Source: a virus
Virus record (IMG/VR): IMGVR_UViG_3300028615_000012
Location: 1 to 57,383 of that record
Strand: one strand, 5' to 3'
DNA: 57,383 bases
Positions 25,124 through 31,893 of this stretch are shown in pieces; position 1 is the stretch's first letter; every line of letters begins with the position of its first letter. The notes beneath the pieces were generated by a model. It saw nothing but the letters and a program-made list of their open reading frames with translations, was not told the origin of the DNA and ran no database searches. Made by a program: the position numbers and the translations under genes.

Positions 25124-25221
25124 TACGGTTCCTTGTTTAGTGCTGATTGTGGTGCGAAAAAGGCGGGATTACGGACATGCTTGTAGTCCCGCCAAAACCT
25201 ATCCAGATTTCCACCGGGCAT
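25123..25221 (-). CDS. possible 32-residue leader ORF
   Basis: A short frame from ATG 25221 (MPGGNLDRFWRDYKHVRNP...) to a TAA overlapping the ATG of the next gene, the same junction style used elsewhere here. GGAGGT lies directly before the ATG, which is too close for strong initiation. The frame runs through a terminator-like hairpin, so it could be an attenuator leader. It may equally be chance. Confidence 0.35.
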   Translation of the reverse strand: MPGGNLDRFWRDYKHVRNPAFFAPQSALNKEP

Positions 25222-25512
25222 ACCTCCGGGCCTTTGGCCATGCAGGACGCATGGTTACTCGGCTCGCCTTTGGTCGATGCAGTCGCCGTTGGCCACTCGG
25301 ATCATCGGTCAGCCCGTGGGACCTCCCCGAGATTTTTACCTGCCCTGAGTTTCGGTCGGTTGTGGACCCCACACCGGGGAATTGGCGGGGGTTGATACGA
25401 GATGCAACGGGATGCGACAATCGCATCGCGCCGGTAATCGTGGACCCCGATTCCCGAAGGCCCCGATAGTTCATCGCTGTCGGGGCCTTAAAATTTCTGC
25501 CGATCGAAAGTA
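25124..25512. other. 389-base gap with several hairpins
   Basis: No convincing full-length gene. It contains a terminator-like hairpin at 25157-25193, a 6-bp hairpin near 25237-25253, and a 10-bp stem with 13-nt loop (25457-25466 with 25480-25489) just after the gene ending at 25513. GGGGTCCAC-type motifs occur twice. No tRNA T-loop was found. It separates two halves of the leftward early operon. Confidence 0.6.
25157..25193 (-). terminator. intrinsic terminator or attenuator hairpin
   Basis: Stem 25162-25172 with 25183-25193 (11 pairs including one G-U, 10-nt loop), followed on the leftward strand by a T-run (complement of 25157-25161). It lies about 35 bases upstream of the gene at 25123. 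Confidence 0.65.
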
Positions 25513-25872
25513 TCACTCCTCGTATTCTCCGAGCAACATCTTTTTCTCGTGGCACCACTGGCATTGCCAGACGTCTATGTCACCCTCGCCGTCGTACCCT
25601 GGAACCATGGCGCAGCATGTTCCCTCGCCATCGCAGTCGGGGTCTGGGCACTTGGCGGCGCGCAACAACGTCGCCAGCTTGTGAACGTGATCACTGTTGA
25701 CCTGAACGACGTGCTCGAAAAACAGCTTGGCGCACTCCTCGTGCTCGCCCTCGAACGTCATAGGCGGGCCGAAGTGTAGCCGGCCGACCTCGGCGCCGTC
25801 GTTGTGGAAGGTAATGTGCTGCGGCGGATTGCCGCGCAGGATCTCGAACTCGCCGTCGTGTTTCTCGATCAT
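25513..25872 (-). CDS. small cysteine-containing protein
   Basis: 119 residues. C-terminal cysteines (CPDPDCDGEGTCC, WQCQWCHEKK) suggest a zinc ribbon; the N-terminal half is strand-rich. No family recognised. Coupled to the upstream gene by ATGA. Confidence 0.7.
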   Translation of the reverse strand: MIEKHDGEFEILRGNPPQHITFHNDGAEVGRLHFGPPMTFEGEHEECAKLFFEHVVQVNSDHVHKLATLLRAAKCPDPDCDGEGTCCAMVPGYDGEGDIDVWQCQWCHEKKMLLGEYEE

Positions 25873-26045
25873 TTTGCCTCCTCGACCGTCTGGCCGTTTT
25901 CCCGCAAGATCGCGGCGGCACGGCTGGTTGATTTCAGCCAGTCCCGATCGAATGCTTCGTCGATTGACGCCGCCGTGTCTATCAAATCGCTGCCAGAGAT
26001 GGGCTCGCCATCGAGCAGGTATTTCTTTTTGTCGAGCTCGTGCAT
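25869..26045 (-). CDS. small protein, unknown
   Basis: 58 residues from ATG 26045 (ATGA overlap). MHELDKKKYLLDGEPISGSDLIDTAASI is acidic; the rest is a helix. Function unknown. Confidence 0.65.
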   Translation of the reverse strand: MHELDKKKYLLDGEPISGSDLIDTAASIDEAFDRDWLKSTSRAAAILRENGQTVEEAK

Positions 26046-26431
26046 CAGCGATTCTCCGCTATTGGGCCGCAGTCGCACTGGGCCTTTTCTCTGGCGCCGC
26101 AGACGTGACACCACGGCGTCGGGTCCTCGTAAAATTGCGCTTGCGCCCTCGCTGCCTCGCGAGTTTTCAGTGCATCGCGCGACGGATACGTGTGCTCATT
26201 GATGCAGGTATCGTTGCCGTCTGGCCGGCGCTCGCGCGCATACCCTCGAGCCCCGCATGTCGGACACCAGCCGTACACGGCCTCGGCCTCGTCGAGCTCA
26301 AACGCCCGCCGCAGCTTTGCGTAAGCGTCCTGCAGATCCCACCCGCCGGCGGCGCTGCATCGTAGAACCTCTTTGGCGCGCTTGGCGACCACGCGGAGCT
26401 CGCGCGTACTCATCTTGTCGGGGTTTTTCAT
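26045..26431 (-). CDS. zinc-ribbon-like protein
   Basis: 128 residues. YGWCPTCGARG and WCHVCGAREKAQCDCG provide cysteine pairs for one or two zinc sites, after a helical N-terminus (STRELRVVAKRAKEVL). Coupled to the ribbon-helix-helix gene by ATGA. Confidence 0.7.
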   Translation of the reverse strand: MKNPDKMSTRELRVVAKRAKEVLRCSAAGGWDLQDAYAKLRRAFELDEAEAVYGWCPTCGARGYARERRPDGNDTCINEHTYPSRDALKTREAARAQAQFYEDPTPWCHVCGAREKAQCDCGPIAENR

Positions 26432-26580
26432 ACCGGCATGCCTCGTTTTTTCGATTCATCGCGGATGAACTTCCGGATGTACTTGGAGACGCTCATGCCG
26501 GCGCGGTGCGCCAGCAACCTCAAATTGCGGTGCTCGGCCTCGGTAATCCGGACCTGCACAAACTTGTTTTTCGTGTCCAT
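26428..26580 (-). CDS. ribbon-helix-helix (Arc-like) regulator
   Basis: 50 residues. KFVQVRITEAEHRNLRLLAHRAG then SVSKYIRKFIRDE is a beta strand followed by two helices, the classic MetJ/Arc layout that binds palindromic operators as dimers. ATG 26580 is the first plausible start; no clear SD lies before it. It is the first gene of the leftward operon, sits beside the rightward promoter, and the repeated palindrome lies about 35 bases away, so it is the best candidate to bind it. Confidence 0.8.
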   Translation of the reverse strand: MDTKNKFVQVRITEAEHRNLRLLAHRAGMSVSKYIRKFIRDESKKRGMPV

Positions 26581-26591
26581 GGGCCTATAAT
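26564..26591 (+). promoter_or_regulatory. rightward promoter of ERF/exonuclease operon
   Basis: TTGTTT (26564-26569), 16-base spacer, perfect TATAAT (26586-26591). Transcription would begin near 26598, putting the palindrome in the 5' leader, where a bound repressor could block elongation or initiation. Confidence 0.6.
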
Positions 26592-26615
26592 GTACTGACA
26601 AATGTATTGCAGAGC

Positions 26616-26634
26616 AACCGGAAATTTTCCGGTT
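26616..26634. promoter_or_regulatory. 19-bp palindrome, copy 2 (operator-like)
   Basis: AACCGGAAATTTTCCGGTT: perfect 9-bp arms around one base, between the promoter and the first gene of the rightward operon, next to the ribbon-helix-helix gene. Confidence 0.65.
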
Positions 26635-26638
26635 TTTA

Positions 26639-26652
26639 ACCGAGGAGGAAAA
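26639..26652 (+). promoter_or_regulatory. RBS cassette copy 7
   Basis: ACCGAGGAGGAAAA directly before ATG 26653, a variant of the early-operon cassette. Confidence 0.75.
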
Positions 26653-26853
26653 ATGAACCACAAAATGCCGTGCCATATTACGGACGGCCCCACAGATCCC
26701 GAGGACGCCGAGGACCGCTGGCGCGATCTCGAGCGGATCTCCGACTACGACTACGACAAGGCCGCCAATGCGGTCTGCACAATCTGCGGCGTCGAATGGG
26801 TCGACGTCCTGCATGGCGAGGACACCTGTGCTGGTTGTCTGAGCCGGGCCTAA
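26653..26853 (+). CDS. small zinc-binding-like protein
   Basis: 66 residues from ATG 26653, set by the cassette. CTICG and DTCAGC give a CxxC pair arrangement in the C-terminal half. First gene of the ERF operon; role unknown. Confidence 0.65.
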   Translation: MNHKMPCHITDGPTDPEDAEDRWRDLERISDYDYDKAANAVCTICGVEWVDVLHGEDTCAGCLSRA

Positions 26854-26868
26854 CCCGAGGAGGAAACT
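26853..26868 (+). promoter_or_regulatory. RBS cassette copy 8
   Basis: ACCCGAGGAGGAAACT directly before ATG 26869 of the ERF gene. Confidence 0.8.
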
Positions 26869-27633
26869 ATGACTGACTATGATCTCAACACCGTAATACC
26901 CGCAGTTCTGCAACGGCTCGACAACATCGACGGCATGCTGGTCGATCACCAGCGCATGTTCGACAAGATCCAGATTATTGAGTCGGCCAAGCCTGATTGC
27001 ACTGAGCTCTACAGTGCGCTGGCCGCGGCCCAGGGAGAGATCCAGAACGCCGAGGCCAATACCGAAAACGAATTCATCGGCAAGAAGTATGCGAACCTAG
27101 CCGCCGTGCTCGATGCTATTCGCGAGCCGTTCTCAAAAAACGGCTTGTGCCTCATTCAGCTGCCGCAGCCTACCGATACACCGGCAACGCTTGGCCTGCG
27201 CACGATCCTCGCGCACGAGTCCGGCCAGTCGATCGAGGACTATTACGAGATGTCGCCGCCGAAGCTGGACCCGCAAGGTATCGGCAGCTGCATGACCTAC
27301 ATGCGTCGCTACGCAGCGATGGCGATGGCTGGCATTGCCGGCGCGCTGGACGACGACGCCGAGCGCACTAAGGCAGAAGCGCCCAAGATCACGCCGGCCG
27401 AGGCCGACGCGATTCTCAATCTCGCCGACGAGCTCTTTGGCTCCGACGCAGACAACCTGCTCGATCGTATGTGCGCCAAGATCTTCGACTGCGATTCTGT
27501 GCCGCAGATCCCAGAGGGTCAGGCCGAAGTCGCTATGCGCCGCCTGAAAAACCAGCGCGCGCGCATGGACAAGGAAGCCGCCAAGCCGGAAACCAAAGCG
27601 CCGAGCGCGAAACCCAAAGGTGACAAGTCGTGA
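26869..27633 (+). CDS. ERF-family single-strand annealing protein
   Basis: 254 residues. LYSALAAAQGEI (about 48-59), KKYANLAAVLDAI near residue 72, GLCLIQLP and later YMRRYAAMAMAGIAG match the ERF family of phage recombinases, which anneal complementary single strands for genome circularisation and recombination-dependent replication. A charged C-terminus ends KPSAKPKGDKS-like. It is paired with the exonuclease two genes downstream, the usual two-component arrangement. Confidence 0.9.
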   Translation: MTDYDLNTVIPAVLQRLDNIDGMLVDHQRMFDKIQIIESAKPDCTELYSALAAAQGEIQNAEANTENEFIGKKYANLAAVLDAIREPFSKNGLCLIQLPQPTDTPATLGLRTILAHESGQSIEDYYEMSPPKLDPQGIGSCMTYMRRYAAMAMAGIAGALDDDAERTKAEAPKITPAEADAILNLADELFGSDADNLLDRMCAKIFDCDSVPQIPEGQAEVAMRRLKNQRARMDKEAAKPETKAPSAKPKGDKS

Positions 27634-27884
27634 CCCGGCGCATCGCCGACAAAATGATCACGTTTGTCGTTGCGGAGCGGGACATTGACAGCCCGTTCCG
27701 CGCGACCGGCGCGATCATTTTCGAGCAGATGACCAACGAATCGCCGCTCACAGTATTGGACCGGGCTCGGAAACTGGGCAACCGCTACGGCCGGCTATGG
27801 ATCGCGCAGATTCCCGAGGAGATGCTCGTGCCAATCGACGAGTTTCAGGAGCGAATCGAGAAAATGGGCGACGAGGCAGAGTGA
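27630..27884 (+). CDS. small protein between annealase and exonuclease
   Basis: 84 residues from GTG 27630 (GTGA overlap). Contains FVVAERDIDSPF and an acidic C-terminus; no family recognised. Likely an accessory to the recombination pair given its position. Confidence 0.65.
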   Translation: MTRRIADKMITFVVAERDIDSPFRATGAIIFEQMTNESPLTVLDRARKLGNRYGRLWIAQIPEEMLVPIDEFQERIEKMGDEAE

Positions 27885-28531
27885 TGGACTGCCGCATCGT
27901 TACTGTTGAACAGGGCAGCGATGAATGGCTCGATCTGCGCAGGAACCGCATAACCTGTTCGCGTCTGGCCGACGTGATGGCCAAGCCCGAAACCAAGCGA
28001 TACCAGAAGTATCAGCGCGAAAAGATCAAAGAACTGCTCGGCTACCGACACGTTGAGGAGTCGCCGGAGTGGGCGCGCCATGGCAGAGAGCACGAGCCTC
28101 GAGCCCTGGGCGCCTACGAATGGCGCTATGAGATCGACGTGGAGCATGATGTCTTTTTGATCTCGGACCGCTACGACTGGCTTGGCGGATCACCTGATCT
28201 ACTCCACCTGCCGAACTATGACGAGGGTGGAGAGATCAAGTGCCGGGCCCTCTACAAGAATTACCGGAAGTTTCGGAATCTCGCAGAGGAGCACAAGGGC
28301 ACGACGCGAGCATGTCCTGCAGCCGACCGTCATCAGGTACAGGGCCACATGATGCTGACAGGATTCAGCCGGTGGGCCTATATCAATTACTACATCGGCT
28401 CAGATCTCGAGGGCGGTATCACGCAAAAACTGCACCGCGTCTGGATCCCGCGCGACGACACGCTTATTGCCCAAATGGAGGAGCGCGCCGTGCAGTTCAT
28501 GGCCGAATGCTACGAGGAGGCGGGGCTGTGA
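27884..28531 (+). CDS. YqaJ/lambda-type exonuclease
   Basis: 215 residues from ATG 27884 (TGATG). QGSDEWLDLRRNRITCSRLADVM opens the family signature; ARHGREHEPRALGAYE, then GGSPDLL with Asp105 and GGEIKC with Glu117-x-Lys119, supply the metal-binding catalytic core; QVQGHMMLTG follows. It resects 5' ends to make the single strands annealed by the ERF protein. Confidence 0.92.
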   Translation: MDCRIVTVEQGSDEWLDLRRNRITCSRLADVMAKPETKRYQKYQREKIKELLGYRHVEESPEWARHGREHEPRALGAYEWRYEIDVEHDVFLISDRYDWLGGSPDLLHLPNYDEGGEIKCRALYKNYRKFRNLAEEHKGTTRACPAADRHQVQGHMMLTGFSRWAYINYYIGSDLEGGITQKLHRVWIPRDDTLIAQMEERAVQFMAECYEEAGL

Positions 28532-28953
28532 ATAAAGAACTGATCTCGCGGTTGCGGGAAGCAGTAGAAATCACTGACAAGGAATTTATCGCAGCGGTGG
28601 CCGACGCACTGGAAGCGGCACAGCAGCGGGAAGCGCGGCTGAACAGAGATAATGCCAACCTGTTCGATGAACTGAAAAAAGCGCAAGAGCGCATCGCAGA
28701 ACTGGAACATAGCCTGAAGTTGGCTAACGAATCATGCGGCGAGTGGGCTGACGAAAACGAAAAGTTAGAAGCCAAAAACGAACGGCTGCGAGCTGCGCTG
28801 GACAGGGCTTGCGAGGCAATCGAAACGCAGCCGCAGGTAGGGCGAAGCATTGATTATGCAAACGGATTTCGACGAGGCGTTCAGTGCCAACGCATACGCG
28901 CGAAGTTTGCGCGAGATGAAGCACTCGCCGCTGCGGAGGTGGGCGATGAGTAA
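28528..28953 (+). CDS. coiled-coil protein
   Basis: 141 residues from GTG 28528. A long heptad-rich region (LNRDNANLFDELKKAQERIAEL and onwards, roughly 35-95) dominates. No catalytic motifs. Unknown role in the recombination operon. Confidence 0.65.
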   Translation: MNKELISRLREAVEITDKEFIAAVADALEAAQQREARLNRDNANLFDELKKAQERIAELEHSLKLANESCGEWADENEKLEAKNERLRAALDRACEAIETQPQVGRSIDYANGFRRGVQCQRIRAKFARDEALAAAEVGDE

Positions 28954-29395
28954 AAGTACATTCGATTTCGGTTCCGGGCCAGTGCCCGCTCATCAGCACC
29001 CCAATGGTGGCGGATGGGTTGCTGATACAGCGAGCGTTGCTGACACGGCTTATGTTGGCCCAAATGCGCGGGTCTACGACGATGCGCTGGTCTCCGGCAA
29101 TGCGCGGGTCTACGACGATGCGTGGGTCTGCGACGATGCGCGGGTCTACGGCAATGCGCGGGTCTGCGAGGATGCGTGGGTCTACGAGGATGCGGAGGTC
29201 TACGGCAATGCGCGGGTCTACGGCAATGCGTGGGTCTGCGAGGATGCGGAGGTGTACGGCGATGCGCTGGTCTACGACGATGCGCTGGTCTCCGGCGATG
29301 CGCGGGTCTACGGCGATGCGCGGGTCTTCGGCAATGCGCGGGTCTGCGGCAAAGCGGAGCTCTCCGGTAATGCGCGGGTCTACGATGCCGACTAG
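28946..29395 (+). CDS. hexapeptide-repeat left-handed beta-helix protein
   Basis: 149 residues. After about 20 residues the chain becomes near-perfect six-residue repeats of the form (N/D/E)A-x-V-(Y/S/C)-x, e.g. NARVYDDAWVCDDARVYG, giving a predicted left-handed parallel beta-helix of about seven turns. The DNA is itself repetitive, roughly 18-bp units. Related repeat proteins occur in many phages without a known function; they are not expected to be acetyltransferases without the catalytic extension. GGAGGTGGGCG lies upstream of ATG 28946. Confidence 0.75.
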   Translation: MSKSTFDFGSGPVPAHQHPNGGGWVADTASVADTAYVGPNARVYDDALVSGNARVYDDAWVCDDARVYGNARVCEDAWVYEDAEVYGNARVYGNAWVCEDAEVYGDALVYDDALVSGDARVYGDARVFGNARVCGKAELSGNARVYDAD

Positions 29396-29633
29396 CTACC
29401 AAACATTGAAAGACATAACCCTGTATTTTTTCGGCATTGTCTCCGGCCTCGCGCTATCCTTGATCGCCGATCGGCTCAAAGAGCTCACCGATCCGGACAT
29501 CGACGCGCTCTGGCGAGAGCACGACGCAATCCGCGTCTGCATTGAGCGATCCGATTGTCGCCTGTCGATGGATGACTGGATCAGATACTACGACCTGAAA
29601 TGGTCATTAACAGAGGAGAAGGACATTGAGTGA
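29385..29633 (+). CDS. small membrane protein
   Basis: 82 residues. One transmembrane helix (ITLYFFGIVSGLALSLIA) followed by a soluble charged C-terminus with two cysteines (VCIERSDCR). The start ATG 29385 overlaps the preceding gene. Function unknown. Confidence 0.65.
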   Translation: MPTSYQTLKDITLYFFGIVSGLALSLIADRLKELTDPDIDALWREHDAIRVCIERSDCRLSMDDWIRYYDLKWSLTEEKDIE

Positions 29634-29910
29634 AGATCAAGCGCCCTACGACGCGCAGCCCAAACCAGAAGCACCCACGCCACCGCCACCGCTGGCGCCG
29701 TGCCCGTGCGGCACCGTTCCGGAAAACCTGCTGATCGAGATGCCCGACCGGGCCAAGTACGGCCGAGCGATGGGCGATTGCTGCGGAGATTGGTCTATCG
29801 AATTCAAAAACGGGTACACTCAGGACCCCGAAAAGACTACAGCGCGAGCTCGAGAGGCGTGGAACGACGCGCCGCGCGCTGAACCGATCCCGGCGTCATC
29901 CGACGCATAG
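29626..29910 (+). CDS. Lar-like restriction alleviation-type protein
   Basis: 94 residues from TTG 29626, with GAGGAGAAGG upstream. LAPCPCGTVPENL, a second cysteine pair near GDCCGDW, and TTARAREAWNDAP match the small zinc-finger Lar-like family (CP.CG...C..CG...A...WN). Lar alleviates type I restriction in Rac prophage, but most relatives are uncharacterised. The first CxxC is atypical (CPC), so the call is tentative. Confidence 0.55.
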   Translation: MSEDQAPYDAQPKPEAPTPPPPLAPCPCGTVPENLLIEMPDRAKYGRAMGDCCGDWSIEFKNGYTQDPEKTTARAREAWNDAPRAEPIPASSDA

Positions 29911-30003
29911 TACCTCCTCGGGTACAAGGGAAGCCGGACTACTCCCGTGCCGGTCTGCAACAAAGTAGGGAGAGGGCCGCCTGTCAGAGGGCGGCCTTTT
30001 TTA
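29905..30003 (+). ncRNA. candidate 3' UTR-derived small RNA with anti-Shine-Dalgarno loop
   Basis: The rightward transcript after the last gene contains a hairpin (29910-29914 with 29921-29925) whose loop is UCCUCG, a C-rich element around ACUCCCGU (29940-29948), and the terminator hairpin. Bases 29911-29923 are exactly complementary to ACCCGAGGAGGTA of the early ribosome-binding cassettes. No promoter is visible just upstream, so processing from the operon mRNA would be needed. The alternative is that the bases are an RBS for a 24-residue leftward ORF starting at 29908. Confidence 0.4.
29975..30002 (+). terminator. strong intrinsic terminator of rightward ERF operon
   Basis: A 7-bp GC stem (29975-29981 with 29990-29996) with an 8-nt loop and a run of six T (29997-30002). 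It also separates this operon from the convergent leftward late genes. Confidence 0.9.
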
Positions 30004-30213
30004 TTCGTCCGAACGATAGTGGACGGAGTGCCGGCCCTCGAGGCGGGCGACGGCACGGGAGATCCCGCGCACTGGCTTGACTTCCTCCTCCAAGTGCTCG
30101 ACTTTCGTCTCGACCTTGGTAATACGCTTTTCTGTGTGCCGCAAGCCAGCGACGATCGCCAGTATGATGATGACGGTCTGGCCGATGATTGCGACCCAGA
30201 GTTCAGAGCTCAT
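30001..30213 (-). CDS. small membrane-anchored coiled-coil protein
   Basis: 70 residues. An N-terminal transmembrane helix (LWVAIIGQTVIIILAIVAG) then a coiled coil (RITKVETKVEHLEEEVKP). This layout fits a holin-like or virion membrane protein in a lysis region. It is the last gene of the leftward late region. Confidence 0.65.
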   Translation of the reverse strand: MSSELWVAIIGQTVIIILAIVAGLRHTEKRITKVETKVEHLEEEVKPVRGISRAVARLEGRHSVHYRSDE

Positions 30214-30214
30214 A

Positions 30215-30475
30215 TCAGTTTCCCATCAGGATCTCGAACGCCTGCTCGACCCTTCGCTCGGCGTCGTCGATCTCCTCTTTGTTGCGTTCTGCCAGCGCCT
30301 TGTTCGCTGCGATGTTGGTATCCATGCTGACGATCTTGGCGTCGGTGCCGAGATCCTGTGAGGCCAGCGCGTCGTCGACGGCAACGTCGATCCGCCATTC
30401 GGCATAGGCGCCAAGCACCAGCACGCCGAACGCCATGATGGCCAGGATGCCGCCGTTTTCCTTGATCCAGTTCAT
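30215..30475 (-). CDS. small membrane protein with coiled coil
   Basis: 86 residues. A membrane helix (GGILAIMAFGVLVLGAYAEW) followed by a charged helical region (NKALAERNKEEIDDAERRV). ATGA overlap with the upstream gene. Possibly a holin partner; function inferred from topology only. Confidence 0.6.
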   Translation of the reverse strand: MNWIKENGGILAIMAFGVLVLGAYAEWRIDVAVDDALASQDLGTDAKIVSMDTNIAANKALAERNKEEIDDAERRVEQAFEILMGN

Positions 30476-31233
30476 TCGCCCTCCTCCCCATCATCCTCGG
30501 CGAACAGCGCCTTGATCCGCGCCCGCTTCTCGTCGGTGACAAAATCCTCGTGAACGATGACTGGCTCCGGCCGGCGCTCCGCTCGCTCGAGAAGCCGTTG
30601 CTGCCGCTCAACCTGCTCCTGCAGCTGCGCCTGCTCCATGCGTAGCATTGCGAGCTCCTCGTCATTCTGTCTCTCGATCTGCGCGACCATTGCCGGCAGC
30701 GCGTTCGCCGCAGCCGCCGGCGGCGTGAAATCATGCGCGAGCTCGCACTCCTCCTCGCTGGCGAATTCCTTGAGGATCTCTTTGACGTTGCACAGCGCCA
30801 TCGCAGCCAGATGATACTTGCCGGCGCTCAGGTAGAACTCTGCCATGCACACGTTGTTGAGAATCAGGCCTTGTCGGCCGAACACCGGCGTCGACCATTG
30901 CGTTGAGCCCAGACAGTCTGCGATGTCGACGTCACCGAGGACGTTACCCAGGGCCAGTGACTTCGACTCGTTGTGCATCGTGTTGCTACTTGGCGCATTG
31001 ACATCGACCGGCACCGTCACGTCGCCGCCGCTGAACGTGCCGCCGTCGACGTTGATCGTGTCACCACCGACGTCGATCGTGTCGCCGCCGACGTTGATCG
31101 TGTCGCCGTCGTTGCAGGAATTGCCGCGGCAGTCGCCGCTGGCCTGCGCAACCTGAATGCCCCAGATGAACCATGCGATCGCCAGCGCCAGCGCCAGCAA
31201 CCCCCACAGCCGAGCCTTTGTTACCGTTCTCAT
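30472..31233 (-). CDS. secreted repeat protein of lysis region
   Basis: 253 residues. A signal-anchor-like N-terminus (LWGLLALALAIAWFIWGI) is followed by short repeats (DTINVGGDTIDVGGDTINV, about 43-61), a cysteine-containing domain (DCLGSTQ..., CMAEFYL, ALCNV) and a C-terminal coiled coil (QLQEQVERQQRLLERAERR). It is likely exported or periplasmic. I do not know the family. Confidence 0.65.
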   Translation of the reverse strand: MRTVTKARLWGLLALALAIAWFIWGIQVAQASGDCRGNSCNDGDTINVGGDTIDVGGDTINVDGGTFSGGDVTVPVDVNAPSSNTMHNESKSLALGNVLGDVDIADCLGSTQWSTPVFGRQGLILNNVCMAEFYLSAGKYHLAAMALCNVKEILKEFASEEECELAHDFTPPAAAANALPAMVAQIERQNDEELAMLRMEQAQLQEQVERQQRLLERAERRPEPVIVHEDFVTDEKRARIKALFAEDDGEEGE

Positions 31234-31661
31234 AACGCCACCAATATCCCGAGGGCGATCAGCCCCCTGTGAAACCAGTTATCGACAAAATGGTCCCGCC
31301 GCTCGCGGGCCAGCTGCTCCTCGCGCACCTGCCCGAACTGATGCGCCGCCTTGGCGCAGCCCACGAGCTCGTTGTAGGCCTCGCTCTGGGCCTCGAGCGC
31401 CGCGGCGTTGGCAGCCGCAACCTCGTAATTGCCCCCTGCTGTGACTGCGTAGGCCGTCAGCTGACGAAAGCCCTCGAGGCTGAACGTCACGGTGTCCTCG
31501 CTGGTTGACGCGGGAGACGGCATCTCAGGCAGCCTCAGAGGCTCCTGAATTTCCACCGAGGCCTCGTCGACCTCGCAGGTAGGGAGCTCAACCGGACTGC
31601 TGACGCACCCGCTCAGACTGCCAAGCAGAGAGCAGATCATCCATATCGGGATTCGATTCAC
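31230..31661 (-). CDS. putative o-spanin/lipoprotein
   Basis: 143 residues. A lipoprotein signal ends at LSGC, with Cys19 as the lipidated residue; a proline-rich stretch (LPTCEVDEASVEIQEPLRLPEMPS) follows. It starts inside the i-spanin gene (74-nt overlap), as Rz1-type genes often do. The C-terminus is hydrophobic (GLIALGILVAL). Longer than typical Rz1, so it may combine functions. Confidence 0.6.
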   Translation of the reverse strand: MNRIPIWMICSLLGSLSGCVSSPVELPTCEVDEASVEIQEPLRLPEMPSPASTSEDTVTFSLEGFRQLTAYAVTAGGNYEVAAANAAALEAQSEAYNELVGCAKAAHQFGQVREEQLARERRDHFVDNWFHRGLIALGILVAL

Positions 31662-31893
31662 TCAGGCCCTCCAACCGTTTCTCGGTTTCCGCCGCGGCGT
31701 CCTTCGCCGCCGCCTTTTGTTTCTCGGCCTTGCGCGCCAGCTGCTCGGCCTTTTTCTTGTGCTCGTTGGCGCCGGTTGCGAGGAGCTCGTCGCGCTGCCG
31801 CTCGGTGCGCCGCAGCTGGCGGGCGTCACGGCCCAGGATCGCCAGCGCGGCAGCCAGTAGCAGGCCGCCGAGCCAGAGGATCCAGCTTTTCAC
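31588..31893 (-). CDS. putative i-spanin (Rz-like)
   Basis: 101 residues. An N-terminal transmembrane helix (WILWLGGLLLAAALAILG) is followed by a charged coiled coil (RRTERQRDELLATG, KKAEQLARKAEKQKAAAK), the standard layout of an inner-membrane spanin subunit that acts in the last step of Gram-negative lysis. It overlaps the lipoprotein gene and the upstream holin-like gene. Confidence 0.7.
   Translation of the reverse strand: MKSWILWLGGLLLAAALAILGRDARQLRRTERQRDELLATGANEHKKKAEQLARKAEKQKAAAKDAAAETEKRLEGLSESNPDMDDLLSAWQSERVRQQSG

Noticed and set aside
25380-25480. tRNA gene
   Set aside because: Some stems look cloverleaf-like, but no TTCGA-type T-loop or anticodon arm could be assembled.
25199-25564. 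121-residue leftward ORF in the 389-base gap
   Set aside because: It overlaps the end of the gene at 25513 with arginine-rich, low-plausibility composition and no ribosome binding site; I treat the region as noncoding.
26581-26949. 173-residue upstream extension of the ribbon-helix-helix protein
   Set aside because: It would cross the promoter, the palindrome and two rightward genes; the 50-residue form is a complete RHH domain.
29060-29390. CRISPR-like array
   Set aside because: The repeats are in-frame protein-coding units without spacers of uniform unique sequence and without cas genes.
28881-29402. Leftward ORF of RRPAH-type repeats
   Set aside because: It is the antisense shadow of the hexapeptide-repeat gene; the repeat pattern arises from the sense frame and the protein is implausibly arginine/histidine rich.
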